From the NCBI GenBank assembly GCA_027627225.1, contig CM051027.1, positions 83,198,951-83,262,950 of the forward strand: DNA of 64,000 bases, read 5' to 3'. A program made the translations under genes and the position numbers. The notes below the pieces were generated by a model, which saw only the letters and a program-made list of their open reading frames with translations, had not been told where the DNA came from and did not search any database. Positions 26,573-38,119 of this stretch are shown piece by piece (position 1 is the first letter of the stretch; each line of letters starts with the position of its first letter). Source of the DNA: Congeria kusceri. Taxonomy: Eukaryota; Mollusca; Bivalvia; Myida; Dreissenidae.

Positions 26573-27321
26573 AGTCACTTAGACATTTTTGTTCATGTTA
26601 TAGATTAGTATTAAAAGCTGCTGACATAATGACTTACATTTCTATACAGCTACTCCGCGTGAGAGGTTTAACCAGTTTCGTGAGCATTTAATCTTGAATT
26701 AACATCAGACGATACGCCCAATTAGCTATCAAATTCTAATCGACAGGCAATCAAAACATTTGCAACCAGTTCAACAGATCATGCTATAGTTATCAATCTG
26801 ATTTGGCTGATTAATTCTTATATTCCTCAATGGAGCTGGCATATTGGTGAATGCTAATCTTTTGATGAATGCGCTCTAATTACAGAGAGGTTTCTGTAAC
26901 GTTAATTATTTTGATAATATTTTGAAATTTTATTTTTAATGCTTTGATAAACGCTTGTTATAATCCCGGTATCATACATTCACCATCAAGGGGGATAAGG
27001 GGATCATCTGATGTTACTGTAGTATACCATTATATGAATGACAGAATGTTAGCTATACTAAAATGTTTGAGAGATAAAGTAGTGGTTACAAGCAGCAAAT
27101 CAAGAATAGTACATAAGAAAACATTGTTTTGGTTTAATTGCCAAAGTTTTTTGTGGTGGTCCGTGATATTGTTATGCAACTGTTAATCACTAAATATATG
27201 CATTACTAAGTGCTATTTGTCAACAACTACATGCATAACATATTTACTTCCCAAATGTCATTCATTCGCACGCATAATACATTAGGCGCCCCTTTCTGGT
27301 TCTCAAAATGATCAGTCATAT

Positions 27322-28081
27322 AACAAGAGCTGTCAGAGGACAGCGCGCTCGACCATTCGAAGAATTTCATTTGGTACATATTTTGGGAAGTAGAAGGGAC
27401 ATGCATTTGTTGAAATAAAAACTGAGTTATGGCAATTATGTCATCAAATTATTCCAAGTTTCAATCTTATGTAGTTAATAACTTGTGTAGTTTTGAGTTA
27501 TAAGAGTTTTGAATATAAACTTAAACCAGAAAATATGTGTGAAAAAGGGACATAACTCTGTCAAAATGCAAAACAGAGTTATAGGGAGGTTGCCCCTGAT
27601 ACTGGAGTTGATGACAAAGGTATGTTCCTATTTTACAGTGAATGACTTATTTAGTTCTGCAGTTACAAAACTTTTGAATATAAACTTTAATCAGAAATTA
27701 TATGTGATAAGGGGGAATAACTCTGTAAAAACACAAAACAGAGTTATGGGGAATGTTGCCCCTGAAACTGGAGTTGATGCTAAGGTATATTCCAAGTTTC
27801 AATTTAACAACTTCTGTAGTTTTGAAGTTACAACACTTTTGAATATAAACTTTAACCATAAAATCTATGTGAAAAAGAGCATAACTCTGTCACAATACAA
27901 AACAAAGTTATGGGAAATGTTGCCCTGGAGTTTATGACAACGGTATATTCCAAGTTTCAAGTGAATAATTTGTGTAGTTTTGTCAAGTTACAAGACTTTT
28001 CAATAAAAAAGTTCAGACGCGGACGCCGACGCCGAGGGTGGTAGGAAAGCTCACCTTTTCTTCATATAGTCGAGCAAAAAA
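27322..28081. repeat. Dispersed repeat with internal ~165-bp tandem units
   Basis: The left end has AGCGCGCTCGACC then ATTCGAAGAA. The right end has TTCTTCATATAGTCGAGC, so the ends are inverted copies of GCTCGAC...GAAGAA. Inside, AACTCTGTCAAAA, CAAAACAGAGTTATGGG and GTTGCCCCTG recur from 27553, 27719 and 27883 (periods 166 and 164 bp). Near the right end lies GACGCGGACGCCGACGCCGA. This end structure is familiar from molluscan dispersed repeats (from memory). The 142-codon frame at 27509-27937 follows the tandem units and is not a gene. Confidence 0.65.
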
Positions 28082-28369
28082 GCATAATTCTCATATAATG
28101 GACCAATGAGATTCCGATCAGTCCGCAGTCTGCACATTATAATCCGGACTATACTGATCGTGTACCGACCTGTAACCCAAATTTCATTAAAAAAATACCC
28201 TGTTACAATTTAGCAAATGGGTGATGTGAAAATGCTACTCCGCACTGTCAGCAGGCACTGTGCCGCTATGTGTGTAGTACAGTGCTGACTGCATCAGCCA
28301 AATGATTTCATCAGCCAGGATCCACCCATCAACAAGTGTTTTGACACTTCCATCCTGGTACACTCTCCA

Positions 28370-29960
28370 TGTGGTGGGTTCATAGTGTTGATCATGCACT
28401 ACGTGTCAGTGGCTGGCAGTATGCCTTCTGCTGTTCGTCCGAGTCTCCCAACTACGTTCCTTCCCTCATGGCCTGTAAGTCCCATAGCGCCCAACATCTT
28501 TCAGAGGGAATTCGCCGGAAACCCTCTTGCTATTACTTCAACGGGGAAGAGCCAGGTCCGCCATCCTTGTTGTCTACGTTGGTCAATGAGGTCCGAGTAC
28601 TTGGATCTTTTCCCCTCGTAGGCCTCTTCACATCGCGTCTCCCATGGGACTCTAATCTCTATCATAATCAGGAGCTTGGTGGTTACGGACCACATGACCA
28701 TGACTGGTCTGAGGTTTGTCTGGAAAATCTCTGGGAAGACAAGCTTCTTCTGAAGGTCAACAGCCATATCCAATTGCTGTGCTTCGTCAAGTACTGATGT
28801 TGCTACTGTTCTCCCTTTCAGTGCAGATTTGCCCTCCTTGACGAAGTGGGTAACACTAGACTGCTGTCGCTTCCTCTTCTTGTTCCGCTGCCTTTCCAAG
28901 ATGTCTGCCAGGTCGCCACCTGTATCTGCCTTGGGTTAGGGCTGTGCTGCAGGCGGACAGTATATGCTCCACGCTGCCAGTTCTGTTACACAGAGGACAT
29001 GTTGGGTTATCTTGCATCCCCCATCGGTGTCGGTTTGCTGGTGAAGGCAGCAGATCGTACGCTGACCGCAAGAGGAAGCTGATCCGCAGAGGCTCGTACT
29101 TCCAGATGTGGTCCCATGTCAGCTTCCTCGGTGTTGTTTCCCATTGTGTCTAAGCTCCCTGGGTCCCCATGGCCACCGCCCTTGATCGCCTCTCCCCCTC
29201 TTCCGCCCTTGTCTCTATGCCAGATTTCCTGATCATGTCATCTCTAGACTCTTTCAGGGTTACCACAAGCCTTGCCTTGGATGCCTTGAACTCTTCCACA
29301 AGCGAAGACAGAGGGAGTTGTGGTTAGTTCCCAACCATCTGCGTAGGTGTCTACTGATGGTTCTCTCTAGTGGTTGCTATCTCATATAGCATTAGGGGCC
29401 GCATAAGACGTAGAAGGAGTCCATTCTGAAACAACCATGCTTTGAATTTCCCTCGAATCCAGTTTTGTCGATCTGCTTCAACCCTTCACTGAGCTGGTGT
29501 TTGATGCACTGAACTTTGCTGGTGTCGTTCCGGCTGGCATCATACCACTTGCCGAGACACACTTGATGGGACTGTCCACAATAGATGGGATGCCTTCTTC
29601 TTGTATCTGGAGGTTGAATGTCCTGGTTGTCTGTCCCTTCTTTGTTATTAGACTTCTGGATTTCCTCGGTTTGAACTTCATCCGAGCCCAGGATGTTGTT
29701 TCTTCGAGAGCTGAGAGGACCCACCGAGCCTGCACATGTGTTGTTATTGTGAGGTCATCCATGAAGCTCCTGTTCCTTGGAAGGTATATCCCTGATTCTG
29801 TTCTAGGATCCCGGGTTTCCCCTCTTGGCTGCATTCAGGATTAGGTTCAAAGCCCATCACAAAGAGAACAACGGAGATGGTGCAGCCTGTGATGATGCCC
29901 TTCTCAAGTTTCAGTCATTCTTTCATCATCTCTCCAGTACTGAAGCGTAGCTGGATATAC
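28370..29960 (-). pseudogene. Dead LINE with reverse transcriptase and restriction-like endonuclease regions
   Basis: Read on the minus strand, frames broken by stops and shifts show a consistent order. A motif LEKGIITGCTISVVLF near 29930-29880 fits the RT motif-B region. FMDDLTITT near 29755 is the RT catalytic box with its two Asp. WARMKFKPRKSRSL and a thumb-like region follow near 29700. CPLCNRTGSVEHILSAC at 28950-29010 is a CCHC zinc motif. LRPVMVMWS...IEIRVPWETR near 28700-28640 matches the restriction-like endonuclease region of these elements, and RGFPANSL near 28510 follows. This RT-CCHC-nuclease order is known for non-LTR retrotransposons with a restriction-like endonuclease. The family normally has RPD where this copy has RPV, so a catalytic Asp is lost. 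The 5' part is missing beyond about 29960. Several plus-strand open frames here are shadows. Confidence 0.85.
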
Positions 29961-30104
29961 ATTGTATGCATTTCAATACTTTATTCAAAAGACATGTATG
30001 TGGATATGACTGAGTCTGACATAATGCAATAGCAGCAATATTGATATAATTGGGCATAGTCGTTGACACCTGGCACATGTATTAGGCGATGTGCATCTTA
30101 TAAT

Positions 30105-30330
30105 GCTTGTGCGAGGGCTGTCCGCAAGCGCAGTAGTTGACTAGTTGGCACACTCGCTTCTCACCGCAGCAATCGGGTTTCAATTCAAGGTCCCGGCGCG
30201 TGTGAGTTTGGTTGGTGGTCACAATACCGGACAGGTAGGGTTTCATCCGATCCAACCCCCTCCCCACTCCCCCACGGCACAAGACCACTACAACATTTAA
30301 AAGATATTTCAGTAACAAATAAAAAGCTCG
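30105..30330 (+). mobile_element. Degenerate tRNA-derived SINE
   Basis: A tRNA-like head with a B-box-like GGGTTTCAATTC (30176-30187) is followed by GCGCGTGTGAGTTTGGT, GGTCACAATACCGGACAGG, TAGGGTTTCATCCG and a C-rich CCCCACTCCCCCACGGCAC run. This order matches a SINE body I recall from mollusc genomes. The A box is poorly preserved. The minus-strand frame at 30082-30318 is a shadow. Confidence 0.5.
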
Positions 30331-30592
30331 ACATTGCAGCTATGATTCAAATAATTCGTCCCAACTTTCGATGTGTCCCTACAATTATGTAGTTTGTTGG
30401 GACACACCCCGGGTCCACACATAATATGCAACTTCGGCGTGGAGGGACCTCATAAACTTCGAAATACACACACACGTGCAAGCGCGTTTCAGGACTTAGT
30501 TAGAGGGGGAGGGGGCGGAAATATTCAGCAACTGTCTACAAACTGATTTTTGTCTCTCTTACATGTTAGGATAGACATCGGAAAGGTACCTT

Positions 30593-32146
30593 ATCCGGTT
30601 ATCGCCATATGGAATATCGTGCCTCTAATCCGGCAAAACGCGAAGCGAGGCACGATATTTTACTACGAGATCTCGCACTGTTGCAGTACCACATACCACG
30701 AAATCTCGCAGTAAAATATCGTGTCTCGCTTCGCGTTTTTCCGGATTAGTGTGCCTCGCCTTGTGTCTCGCGCAATTCTCGTGCCTCGCGTTCAAAGGTC
30801 GAGACACGAGATGCGAATCGAGACACGAAGCGATACACGATATTCAGGCGTGACACGAAGCGAGGCACGATATTATATCGTTCAAATATCGCCGAATCTC
30901 GAGTCTCTCGGTAGATTTTCAAACCACGAAACACGAAGCAAGACGCGAGAATCCGGCGACACAGGAAGCGAAACACGATATTGTATTGTTGAAATATCGC
31001 CCGAATATCGAGTCTCGCGGTTTGAAAGCAGGGAAGCAAAGCATGGAAACACTCTTTTCCCTAACAAACGAATGCGTGTCAGGACGACCCCAGTCGTTGA
31101 CGGCCCAGACCATGACGGCCCAGTCCGTGACGGCCCGCTGTCTGTCTGTCTGCCTGTTTGTCTGTCTGTTTGTCAGCCTCTTTGTCAATCATTCCGCCCA
31201 TTCGCCTGGAGGATACTGCTGCTTTGTGGCTATTTTTATTCGATTTGATAACTGGTTCTGTTTGAACTATAATGATGAATATGTTTTATTTATGTTATTT
31301 TTTATTTTCATGAAAAGTATGTTGCTGTAGAAGTAACGGTCTGTCTCTCTGTCAGACTGTCTCTTTGTCTGTCTGTCCGTCCGTCCGCCCATCCGTCTTG
31401 AGGAAACTGCGGCTGCAATTACTTCGGTGCATTTTCAATTAGTTTGTGTACTACAGACCTTCTTCAGATTAACTTTCACACACTAAAAGTAGGTCAACAC
31501 GAAATGGGGTTACACTATGCACTAAAGCAGATAAGTGCATTGCCCTATTTTCCCATGCAGCAACGCACTTTGGTGTCAACTCAACTTCGGTGTTATCATC
31601 CTCCTCCTAAACAACAACAATTACAACAACATCATCATCATCATCATCATAATTTAAAAAAATAATATCAAACAACTACAACGTTAAAAATTTCTGGCGA
31701 TATTTGAACGATACAATATCGTGCCTCGCTTCGCGTCTCGTCTGAATATCGTATATCGCTTCGTGTCTCGTGTCTCGTGGTTTGAAAATCTACCGCAAGA
31801 CTCGAGATTCGGGCGATATTTTAACGATAAAATATCGTGCCTCGCTTCGTGTTTCGCCTGAATATCGCTTCGTATCTCGCTTCGCATCTCGAGTCTCGAC
31901 CTTTGAACGCGAGGCACGAGACACGAAGCAAAGCACGAGAATCCGGCGAAACACGAAGCGAGACACGATATTTCGCCGCGAGATTTCGTGGTATGGGATA
32001 CTGCGACAGTGCGAGATCTCGTGTTACAATATCGTGCCTCGCTTCGTGTCTCGCGGAAATATCGTGTCTCGCGTCGTGTTTTGCGCATTTATTGTGTCTC
32101 GCCCTCGCCGTAAGAGGCACGATATTCCATATGGCACTAACCGGAT
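30593..32146. mobile_element. Second foldback element with CGAAGCGAGACACGATA sub-repeats
   Basis: Terminal inverted repeats: ATCCGGTTA, 2 bp, GCCATATGGAATATCGTG at 30593 and its complement ending at 32146. Each arm (about 30593-31060 and 31690-32146) is filled with irregular copies of a unit with core CGAAGCG-A-GACACGATA, in both orientations. Many are joined by TTC/GAATATC and ATCCGGCGA. The spacer has (TGTC)n/(TGTT)n and TGACGGCCCAG repeats (31100-31180, 31345-31390), a CAT/CAA microsatellite near 31610-31650 and no transposase. The many open frames on both strands across the arms are artefacts of the sub-repeat. Confidence 0.8.
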
Positions 32147-32218
32147 TCCGTAGAAATGTGCAATATCGACAAAAATGGAAACTTTAACGAACATACATCA
32201 GCACGCGGTACGTGTTTG

Positions 32219-32640
32219 ATTTTTAGCCGGAATTTTCAACGAAAAATCTCGGCTTATAGATCGGTTGGGCGGGCGGGCGGGCGTTGCGATGCCGTTTACA
32301 ATTTGCGTTAACGTTTCGTATTCCTATCATATGTTCAAAAGTTCTTGGTCAATCTTCATGAAACTTTACAGAAATGTTCCTTTGATGGTCCTCTACCAAA
32401 CCTGTGAAAATGGTTCCGCTTCACTGCACAAGATGGCCGCCAGAGCTAAAAATATAATTATGTCTAACCGCCATTTTCTTCTAAACCTATAGCTAGATTT
32501 TCAAATAATTTTACACAAACGTCCGTTTAGTGTTCCTCTACCAAACTTATTCAAATGATTCCGCCTCACTGCACAAAATGGCCACTAGAGCTAAAAATAG
32601 AATTTGCGTTAAAGTTTTTTCGGCGTACGTAGCTATCTAA
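32219..32640. repeat. Dispersed repeat, copy 1 (partner at 38120)
   Basis: After AAAAATCTCGGCTTATAGATC and a GGGC run, words such as CATATGTTCAAAAG, TCTTGGTCAATCTTCATG, AAACTTTACAGAAATGTTCC, GGTTCCGCTTCACT and AGATGGCCGCCAGAGCTAAA appear. A diverged second round follows (CAAATGATTCCGCCTCACTG, AAATGGCCACTAGAGC). The same words recur at 38120-38680. Internal rounds are roughly 170 bp. Confidence 0.75.
32267..32281 (+). other. Potential G-quadruplex: four GGG runs with 1-nt loops
   Basis: The plus strand reads GGGCGGGCGGGCGGG, four G3 tracts each separated by a single C. Such short loops are the most favourable form for a G-quadruplex. It sits at the edge of the dispersed repeat at 32219, so it is probably part of that element. 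No gene lies next to it. Confidence 0.6.
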
Positions 32641-33765
32641 GATCACTTTTGACCTAGATTTTTTTGGCGATAATTATGCAGCGGGAAAATTGAATGCCAA
32701 TAGAATTAGGCAAATTTTCTAATTTTAAGGAATGAAAACTTACAACAATGGTTTAATGTATACCAACAACTGTTGCATACTTAAGGGGATTAAAATGTTA
32801 CATAAGCGGTTAAAATAAAGTTATAAACATATTATTGATATACACTCTAGAACTGAGCATAGGTATGCACATATGTTCTCATTCATGAACAGAATATTAT
32901 GTTCATTCCCAGAATTAATACACTATTTTGTTTAGCCTAGCGGTACGCTCTATAAATAACAATTGATTCTAGCGAGTTGAACACACGCTCATTCTAAACA
33001 TAGCCCGCGTTTAGCTGCCGGTGTATAGCTGTTATATTATACATGCATCGATTAGCGTCCAGAGAATCATAAGAGCGAATATTTCAATAAAGGGGGAATT
33101 TATGTTTATAAACTGACTGTGCATGATAATTTGAAATTGAATTGCGGTTGAGTTCTGTTAATAATTAATTACAATTGCAAATTTCTATCAACTTCTCCAG
33201 TAGATGTTAATCAACTTATAAAAAAATATCTTTCAATAAATAAAATGTGATGAAATAGGTATCTGAATACGTCGAAATGTTATTCATGTTACTTTTACTT
33301 CATTTGCGTAGCATTAATACATGATTTGCAATACCAATTATATACAGAAACCCTTGATACATCATATTCCTACCGAATATAATTTTTAATCGCCATAGTC
33401 TTATGAAATTGTATGTTTGTGCTATCAAACTGGAAGTCATTATTATTTCAAATGCGCTGAATGTTCTCTGAAGATTGCTTTTCATTACGATACACGGTAT
33501 AAGGCTAAAATAAACAATGAATTGTTTCTCAGGCACTTTTTCAGGAGGGAGGGCGATTTTTTTTTTAGTTTTTTTTTCTCGTACTCTTTTCTATTGGCAC
33601 TATGTAATTAAGTACAGATTAAAGACAATTTTAAGTTTTAATAACAACATAAGTATTCATTTTTTTATAAAATTCTAAATATAGATTATTAATCACAAAC
33701 CGTCATTTATGCAAGCTGATGTTAAAAGGCAATCTATTCGAATAACAATATTGAACAGGAATTAT
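32641..33765. other. Stretch without a recognised gene
   Basis: AT-rich sequence with poly-T runs near 33558-33580. The minus-strand frame at 33300-33536 has no recognisable content. Nothing supportable was found. Confidence 0.5.
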
Positions 33766-36745
33766 TAAATTTATTTAATAATGATGTTTCTGTAGATAGC
33801 TTAGATAAGGAGTTTGTAGTGGAAGAAGCTTAAAGGCTATTGGAGACATGAAAAGGGGAAAGAGTGGTGGAATTGATCAGCTTATACCTGAAATTTTCAT
33901 TGATTGTAAAGAACTATTAGCTCCACTACTGTGCACGTTATTTTATCATATTTATTCAACTAGTACTTATCCAGATGCGTGGTCTATAGGTGTCATCGTA
34001 CCTGTGCTTAAAAAAGGTGACAAAAACGACGTCAATAACTATCGAGGAATAACCCTTACTAGTATATTTTCAAAAATATTTTCCATTATATTAGACAACA
34101 GACTACGTAAGTGGTTAGAAACAAATGACGTCCTTAATGATTTTCAGTTTGGATTCCGAAAGCAAAAAAGTACAATAGATTGTATTTTTGTGCTAAATGC
34201 TTTAATAAATAAAGTAGTGTATCAAGACAAGCGTCAACTTTATTGTGCCTTTGTGGATTTTAAAAAGGCATTTGATCTTGTATATAGAAATGGAATTCTT
34301 TACAAACTTTTGCAACATAATGTATCATCCAAATTTGTAAAAATGATACAGTCTATATACAGTAGTGTTAAAGCATGCGTAAAGGCGAACAGAGTATTGA
34401 ATAGAAGTAATGAAACCCAGAATAATGTTGATAATATTAATTTAAATATGAACAATAACAATAATATCAATACTGCATATAACCTATCTAGCTTGTTTGA
34501 TAGTTATACTGGAGTAAAACAGGGCGAGCCCCTGTCTCCATTGTTATTTATTATGTTTGTGAATGATATATATGATTACATATACCATGATGACATAGAC
34601 TGTGTAATCATTGATAATATGAAACTGTTTATTCTGTTGTTTGCAGACGATACTGTACTTATGTCTTACTCGGCTACAGGGCTTCAGCGTCTGTTAGACC
34701 GACTGCATGAATATTGTAATGAATGGGGTATATCCGTAAATATTAGCAAAACAGTGGCAATGGTTTTTAATAAAGGCAATAGGGTCAAAAACATTGATGT
34801 TAGATATAATCATAATAAGTTAGAAGTAGTAAATAAGTTTACTTATCTCGGTGTTACGTTCTCGTCAAATGGTAGTTTCTCTAGAGCTCAAGAAGCTTTG
34901 TCGCAGCAGGCGTCTAGAGCTTTGTTTTCTCTTAATAATCTCTTTTCCAAAATATCATTTAGTTTAGCTGATAAACTTTCTATTTTTGACTCAATGATTT
35001 TGCCTATTTTGACATACGGCACGGAGGTATGGGGGTTTCATCCTAGTCCTGATGTAGAAAAAGTTCATCTTAAATTCTTAAAACAGCTATTATCTGTCCG
35101 TCCACAAACTACTACAGCAGCAGTATATGGCGAATTGGGTCGATTTCCTATAGAAGTTACGAAAAAGATACGTATCATCAAATACTGGTTTAAATTAAAA
35201 CAGAACCCAGACTCGATTCCTTATAAATTACTTATGCAATTTAATGACACTGAGTCATATGTAACTAATTGGGCAAACAAACTTAAGCAAATGCTCCATG
35301 AATTAGGATTACCATATATGTACTACAAATTAGATTTAACTATAAGTTATGTTAACTGTATTTGCCAACGTATAAAAGATATAAGTTTACAACATTGGGC
35401 TAGTGATATTAGCCGTCTTCCTAAGCTTGAAAGCTATCGCATATTTAAAGACAACTTAGAGTTTGAGAAGTATTTAGATGTTGTTGTTAATGATAAGGAT
35501 AGAGTGTCAATGTCAAGGTTTCGTTGTTCAGCGCATAAACTATTAATTGAAGAAGGCAGATTTAGAAATATATCTAGACATGAAAGAATTTGTACTAAGT
35601 GTAATATGAATGTCATTGAAAACGAATATCACTTTTTATTAGTATGTCCATATTATAGAGATCTAAGAAATCAACACTTCCCTAAATATTATCAAAGGTG
35701 GCCCTCCTTGTCAAAATTTAAAATTTTATTATCAACCAAGAATTCAAAGACTATCATTAACCTCGGAAAATTTATCCGCCTAGCATTTGAGTCACGAAAT
35801 AATAATGCGTAATATAATGCGTCTAATAGTAACACTTATTATTCCAGTAAATAGTCATACATTGTGATTGTTGTGAAAATTATAAATTGTTTAATAGGAT
35901 CACGAATTTGTACTGTTATTTTGTCCATAATATTGTGTTTTACAGCTGAATCATAAGGCCTATACTTTACTGCCATTCTTCTAATTGAATTGTCAGATTT
36001 GAAAAATATTACATATATATTGTGATTTTGGACATTTTAATATTTGTTCTCTTTAGATTACAGTATTAAAAAGTTATTACATTATTATTACTAAACTTTG
36101 GGTAAGTTGTGAAAATATATTTCCTTCCAGATCACCTATAATTTCGTTTCGTATAGATGATCCTCAGGGAGGGATTTTCGAACTAAGTCTTACTTTTTAT
36201 TTCATTAGTAAATTATTAATTTATTATCAATTCTAAGTACCTATCCTTCAAGATTATCTATCCATTAATTTAGGTAATCTACCAGAGGGATATGTACCCT
36301 AAATTAATTTAAAAAAAAAAAAAAAAATATATAAATAAAAAAAAATAATAATAAAAAAATTAAATAATAAAAAATATAAAAATAATATAAATAAACTTTT
36401 TTGTTGTTGTTGTTGTCAGTACGATTTTTAAATGTAGTTTAGCGTGTAAGTAGTTTCAGTATAGAGTTTCCATTAAAAACATTGAACAATTACTTTTTAA
36501 CATTTTAGAATAACATATGATTACTTCTGAAAAACTGACTTTCCCATACAGAACACCGATTATTGACAACTGAGTGACACGAGTGTATTACCTACCTAAT
36601 TTGTTTGGAATATTATTTATGAGTTTCTCATATCCGCTTTGTAACATACTTTTCATCTTGATTTACACTGTTATTATGTTCATCATGTTCTTTCTTGATT
36701 GTTTTGGTTATGTACAATGGTATATACCAATAAAGTTGACTTGAT
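33766..36745 (+). mobile_element. 5'-truncated LINE (non-LTR retrotransposon)
   Basis: The element contains a 654-codon RT frame (listed separately). A piece of the same protein region lies just upstream in another frame (VDSLDKEFVVEEA, about 33793-33831) and joins it after a one-base frame difference near 33832. No apurinic endonuclease region is found upstream, so the copy is truncated at its 5' end near 33.77 kb. Downstream of the stop lie an A-rich tract (36310-36400), a (TTG)n run near 36402-36416, and AATAAAGTTGACTTGATTCG at about 36719-36738, which may be the true 3' end. The exact 3' end is uncertain (36.4 or 36.74 kb). Confidence 0.75.
33848..35812 (+). CDS. LINE reverse transcriptase (partial ORF2-like protein)
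   Basis: 654 codons are open without interruption. KRGKSGGIDQLIPEIF at the start, NYRGITLTSIFSKI and FQFGFRKQKST are fingers/palm blocks. FVDFKKAFD carries the first catalytic Asp (residue 137). GVKQGEPLSPLLF is the motif-B block, and FADD at 265-268 gives the two other Asp, with Phe in place of the usual Tyr. VNISKTVAMVF and YLGVTF follow, then a thumb region, and near the C-terminus C-x2-C-x10-H-x4-C (CTKCNMNVIENEYHFLLVC), a zinc-knuckle typical of non-LTR elements. All catalytic residues are kept over a long frame, so the copy is young, yet the missing endonuclease and the upstream frameshift make it unlikely to be mobile. The first Met is internal to the ancestral protein and is not a real start. 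The clade is not assigned. Confidence 0.9.
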   Translation: MKRGKSGGIDQLIPEIFIDCKELLAPLLCTLFYHIYSTSTYPDAWSIGVIVPVLKKGDKNDVNNYRGITLTSIFSKIFSIILDNRLRKWLETNDVLNDFQFGFRKQKSTIDCIFVLNALINKVVYQDKRQLYCAFVDFKKAFDLVYRNGILYKLLQHNVSSKFVKMIQSIYSSVKACVKANRVLNRSNETQNNVDNINLNMNNNNNINTAYNLSSLFDSYTGVKQGEPLSPLLFIMFVNDIYDYIYHDDIDCVIIDNMKLFILLFADDTVLMSYSATGLQRLLDRLHEYCNEWGISVNISKTVAMVFNKGNRVKNIDVRYNHNKLEVVNKFTYLGVTFSSNGSFSRAQEALSQQASRALFSLNNLFSKISFSLADKLSIFDSMILPILTYGTEVWGFHPSPDVEKVHLKFLKQLLSVRPQTTTAAVYGELGRFPIEVTKKIRIIKYWFKLKQNPDSIPYKLLMQFNDTESYVTNWANKLKQMLHELGLPYMYYKLDLTISYVNCICQRIKDISLQHWASDISRLPKLESYRIFKDNLEFEKYLDVVVNDKDRVSMSRFRCSAHKLLIEEGRFRNISRHERICTKCNMNVIENEYHFLLVCPYYRDLRNQHFPKYYQRWPSLSKFKILLSTKNSKTIINLGKFIRLAFESRNNNA

Positions 36746-38000
36746 TCGAATGTTCATAATTAACATAAGTGCCTTCAAACTGACACCATCAGCATTTAAA
36801 TACTTCTATTTATAGAATTTAACTTTTAGTAATTCATATGTTTTATAACTATCTTTTAGTAATTCATATTTTTTATAACTCTCAAATAAATAGGAATTAT
36901 TTTTTCAGTAAATCACCAATAATTTTTGGAAAGGAAAATCAACACTTGTCAATGCAGCTGGCATTTTCGAGTGTTTCCATAGGACTTATATTGACACAGA
37001 TTTTCTTCAAAAAATATGGAATGAATAATAAAATATTATGCAAGCAAAAGCATCTACGAAACAAAAGTTTAAATCAACAAATAGACGATATTTATAAAGG
37101 TTCCCAATCGAATATGACTTTTTTTTTAAATTTATACTGTATTTCAGACAGGAAGAAAGTTACTGGAAATACCGAAATATCTACCGGGTAACTCTTCTTC
37201 CGCTATGTTAAAATGCGAATTCGTTTAATTTTAAACCGCTGTCCATGGGATCTTATTCAATACATCGTAATTTTAGTAATAGTTCTTACGAACGTTTATG
37301 GTGTTTATTCGTCCGGAATATGTTTCCTATTTACGAAAGACATTGTTCAAAGGCGCTTGGTACGAACGAAATACTATAATGTACATACTGGTTTACTCCA
37401 GAGTCATCACCAGTTATCGCATAAAGAAAACAGACGACAGCAAGTTACCAAAATAATTCACGGATTTCAAATGCGTAGTTTTTGTGTTTTGTTTGGTAAC
37501 ATGCCCACGAGAAACACTTTCTACAAAGTTTTATTTTTATTAACATATTTCTGGACTGCTCCTTTAAAACCCGGGCGCGATCGTCAAAAAATAGTAAATA
37601 AATATTTTTTTGGCATTAAATCAAAATCGTGGCGAGCCAGATAAATACGTTGCGGCGCTGCCTGAGAAACAAATCATTGACTTCGAAATGTGTATGTATT
37701 ATGCATAGATAACATCCAAGATGAAGGTAGGGTATATTACTTAAGAATAACTATACGCGTCTGATAAAAAATAATGTTCATTCATTCCCGCATGTATTTT
37801 CGTACATTGTTAATTTGTTAAATTTGGCTGACACATTTATATAATAATGATGTTTACGTACATTATTTAGATCATTCATGTATCACTGGTGAAAACATGG
37901 GGCGGTATGATCGGTTTATTTACGGTACAAATATTAATAATTATTGAATTAATCACAAATTAATTTTGGGATCCGAGAAGTTTTCTTATGGTGTCCGAAA
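36746..38000. other. Stretch without a recognised gene
   Basis: Two plus-strand frames, 36838-37191 and 37213-37644, are open for 117 and 143 codons. They have low-complexity, AT-driven composition, no recognisable domain and no splice partners. I do not call them genes. The second has a hydrophobic segment near its N-terminus (IQYIVILVIVLTNVYG), which could be chance. Confidence 0.4.
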
Positions 38001-38119
38001 AATCTGGGGTCTCAGAAGTCTCTTTATATAGGTGGGGACCGACAAATCTGGGGTCCGAAAAGCCATCTTAGCCCTCTTGTATCATATGTTTATGGTAAAA
38101 CTGATATCTCGCTATATTA

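Larger units (their letters stand above)
20190..27310. other. Long gene-free AT-rich stretch
   Basis: No exon, RNA gene or intact mobile element is recognised. Short open frames (for example 23476-23739 minus and 25375-25644 minus) have no domain content. Two small tandem duplications are listed separately. A perfect 11-bp inverted pair (AGACTGTTGGC at 20826 and its complement near 21632) might bound an ~820-bp element, but nothing else supports that. Confidence 0.5.

Noticed and set aside
28369..29082. Plus-strand frames of 142 and 78 codons
   Set aside because: They are antisense to a decayed LINE with recognisable RT, CCHC and nuclease motifs on the minus strand.
30721..32187. Several 60-175-codon frames on both strands
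   Set aside because: They run through the CGAAGCGAGACACGATA sub-repeats and microsatellite spacer of a foldback element.
36838..37644. Two plus-strand frames of 117 and 143 codons
   Set aside because: AT-driven composition, no domain, no splice partners. They are possible but unsupported.
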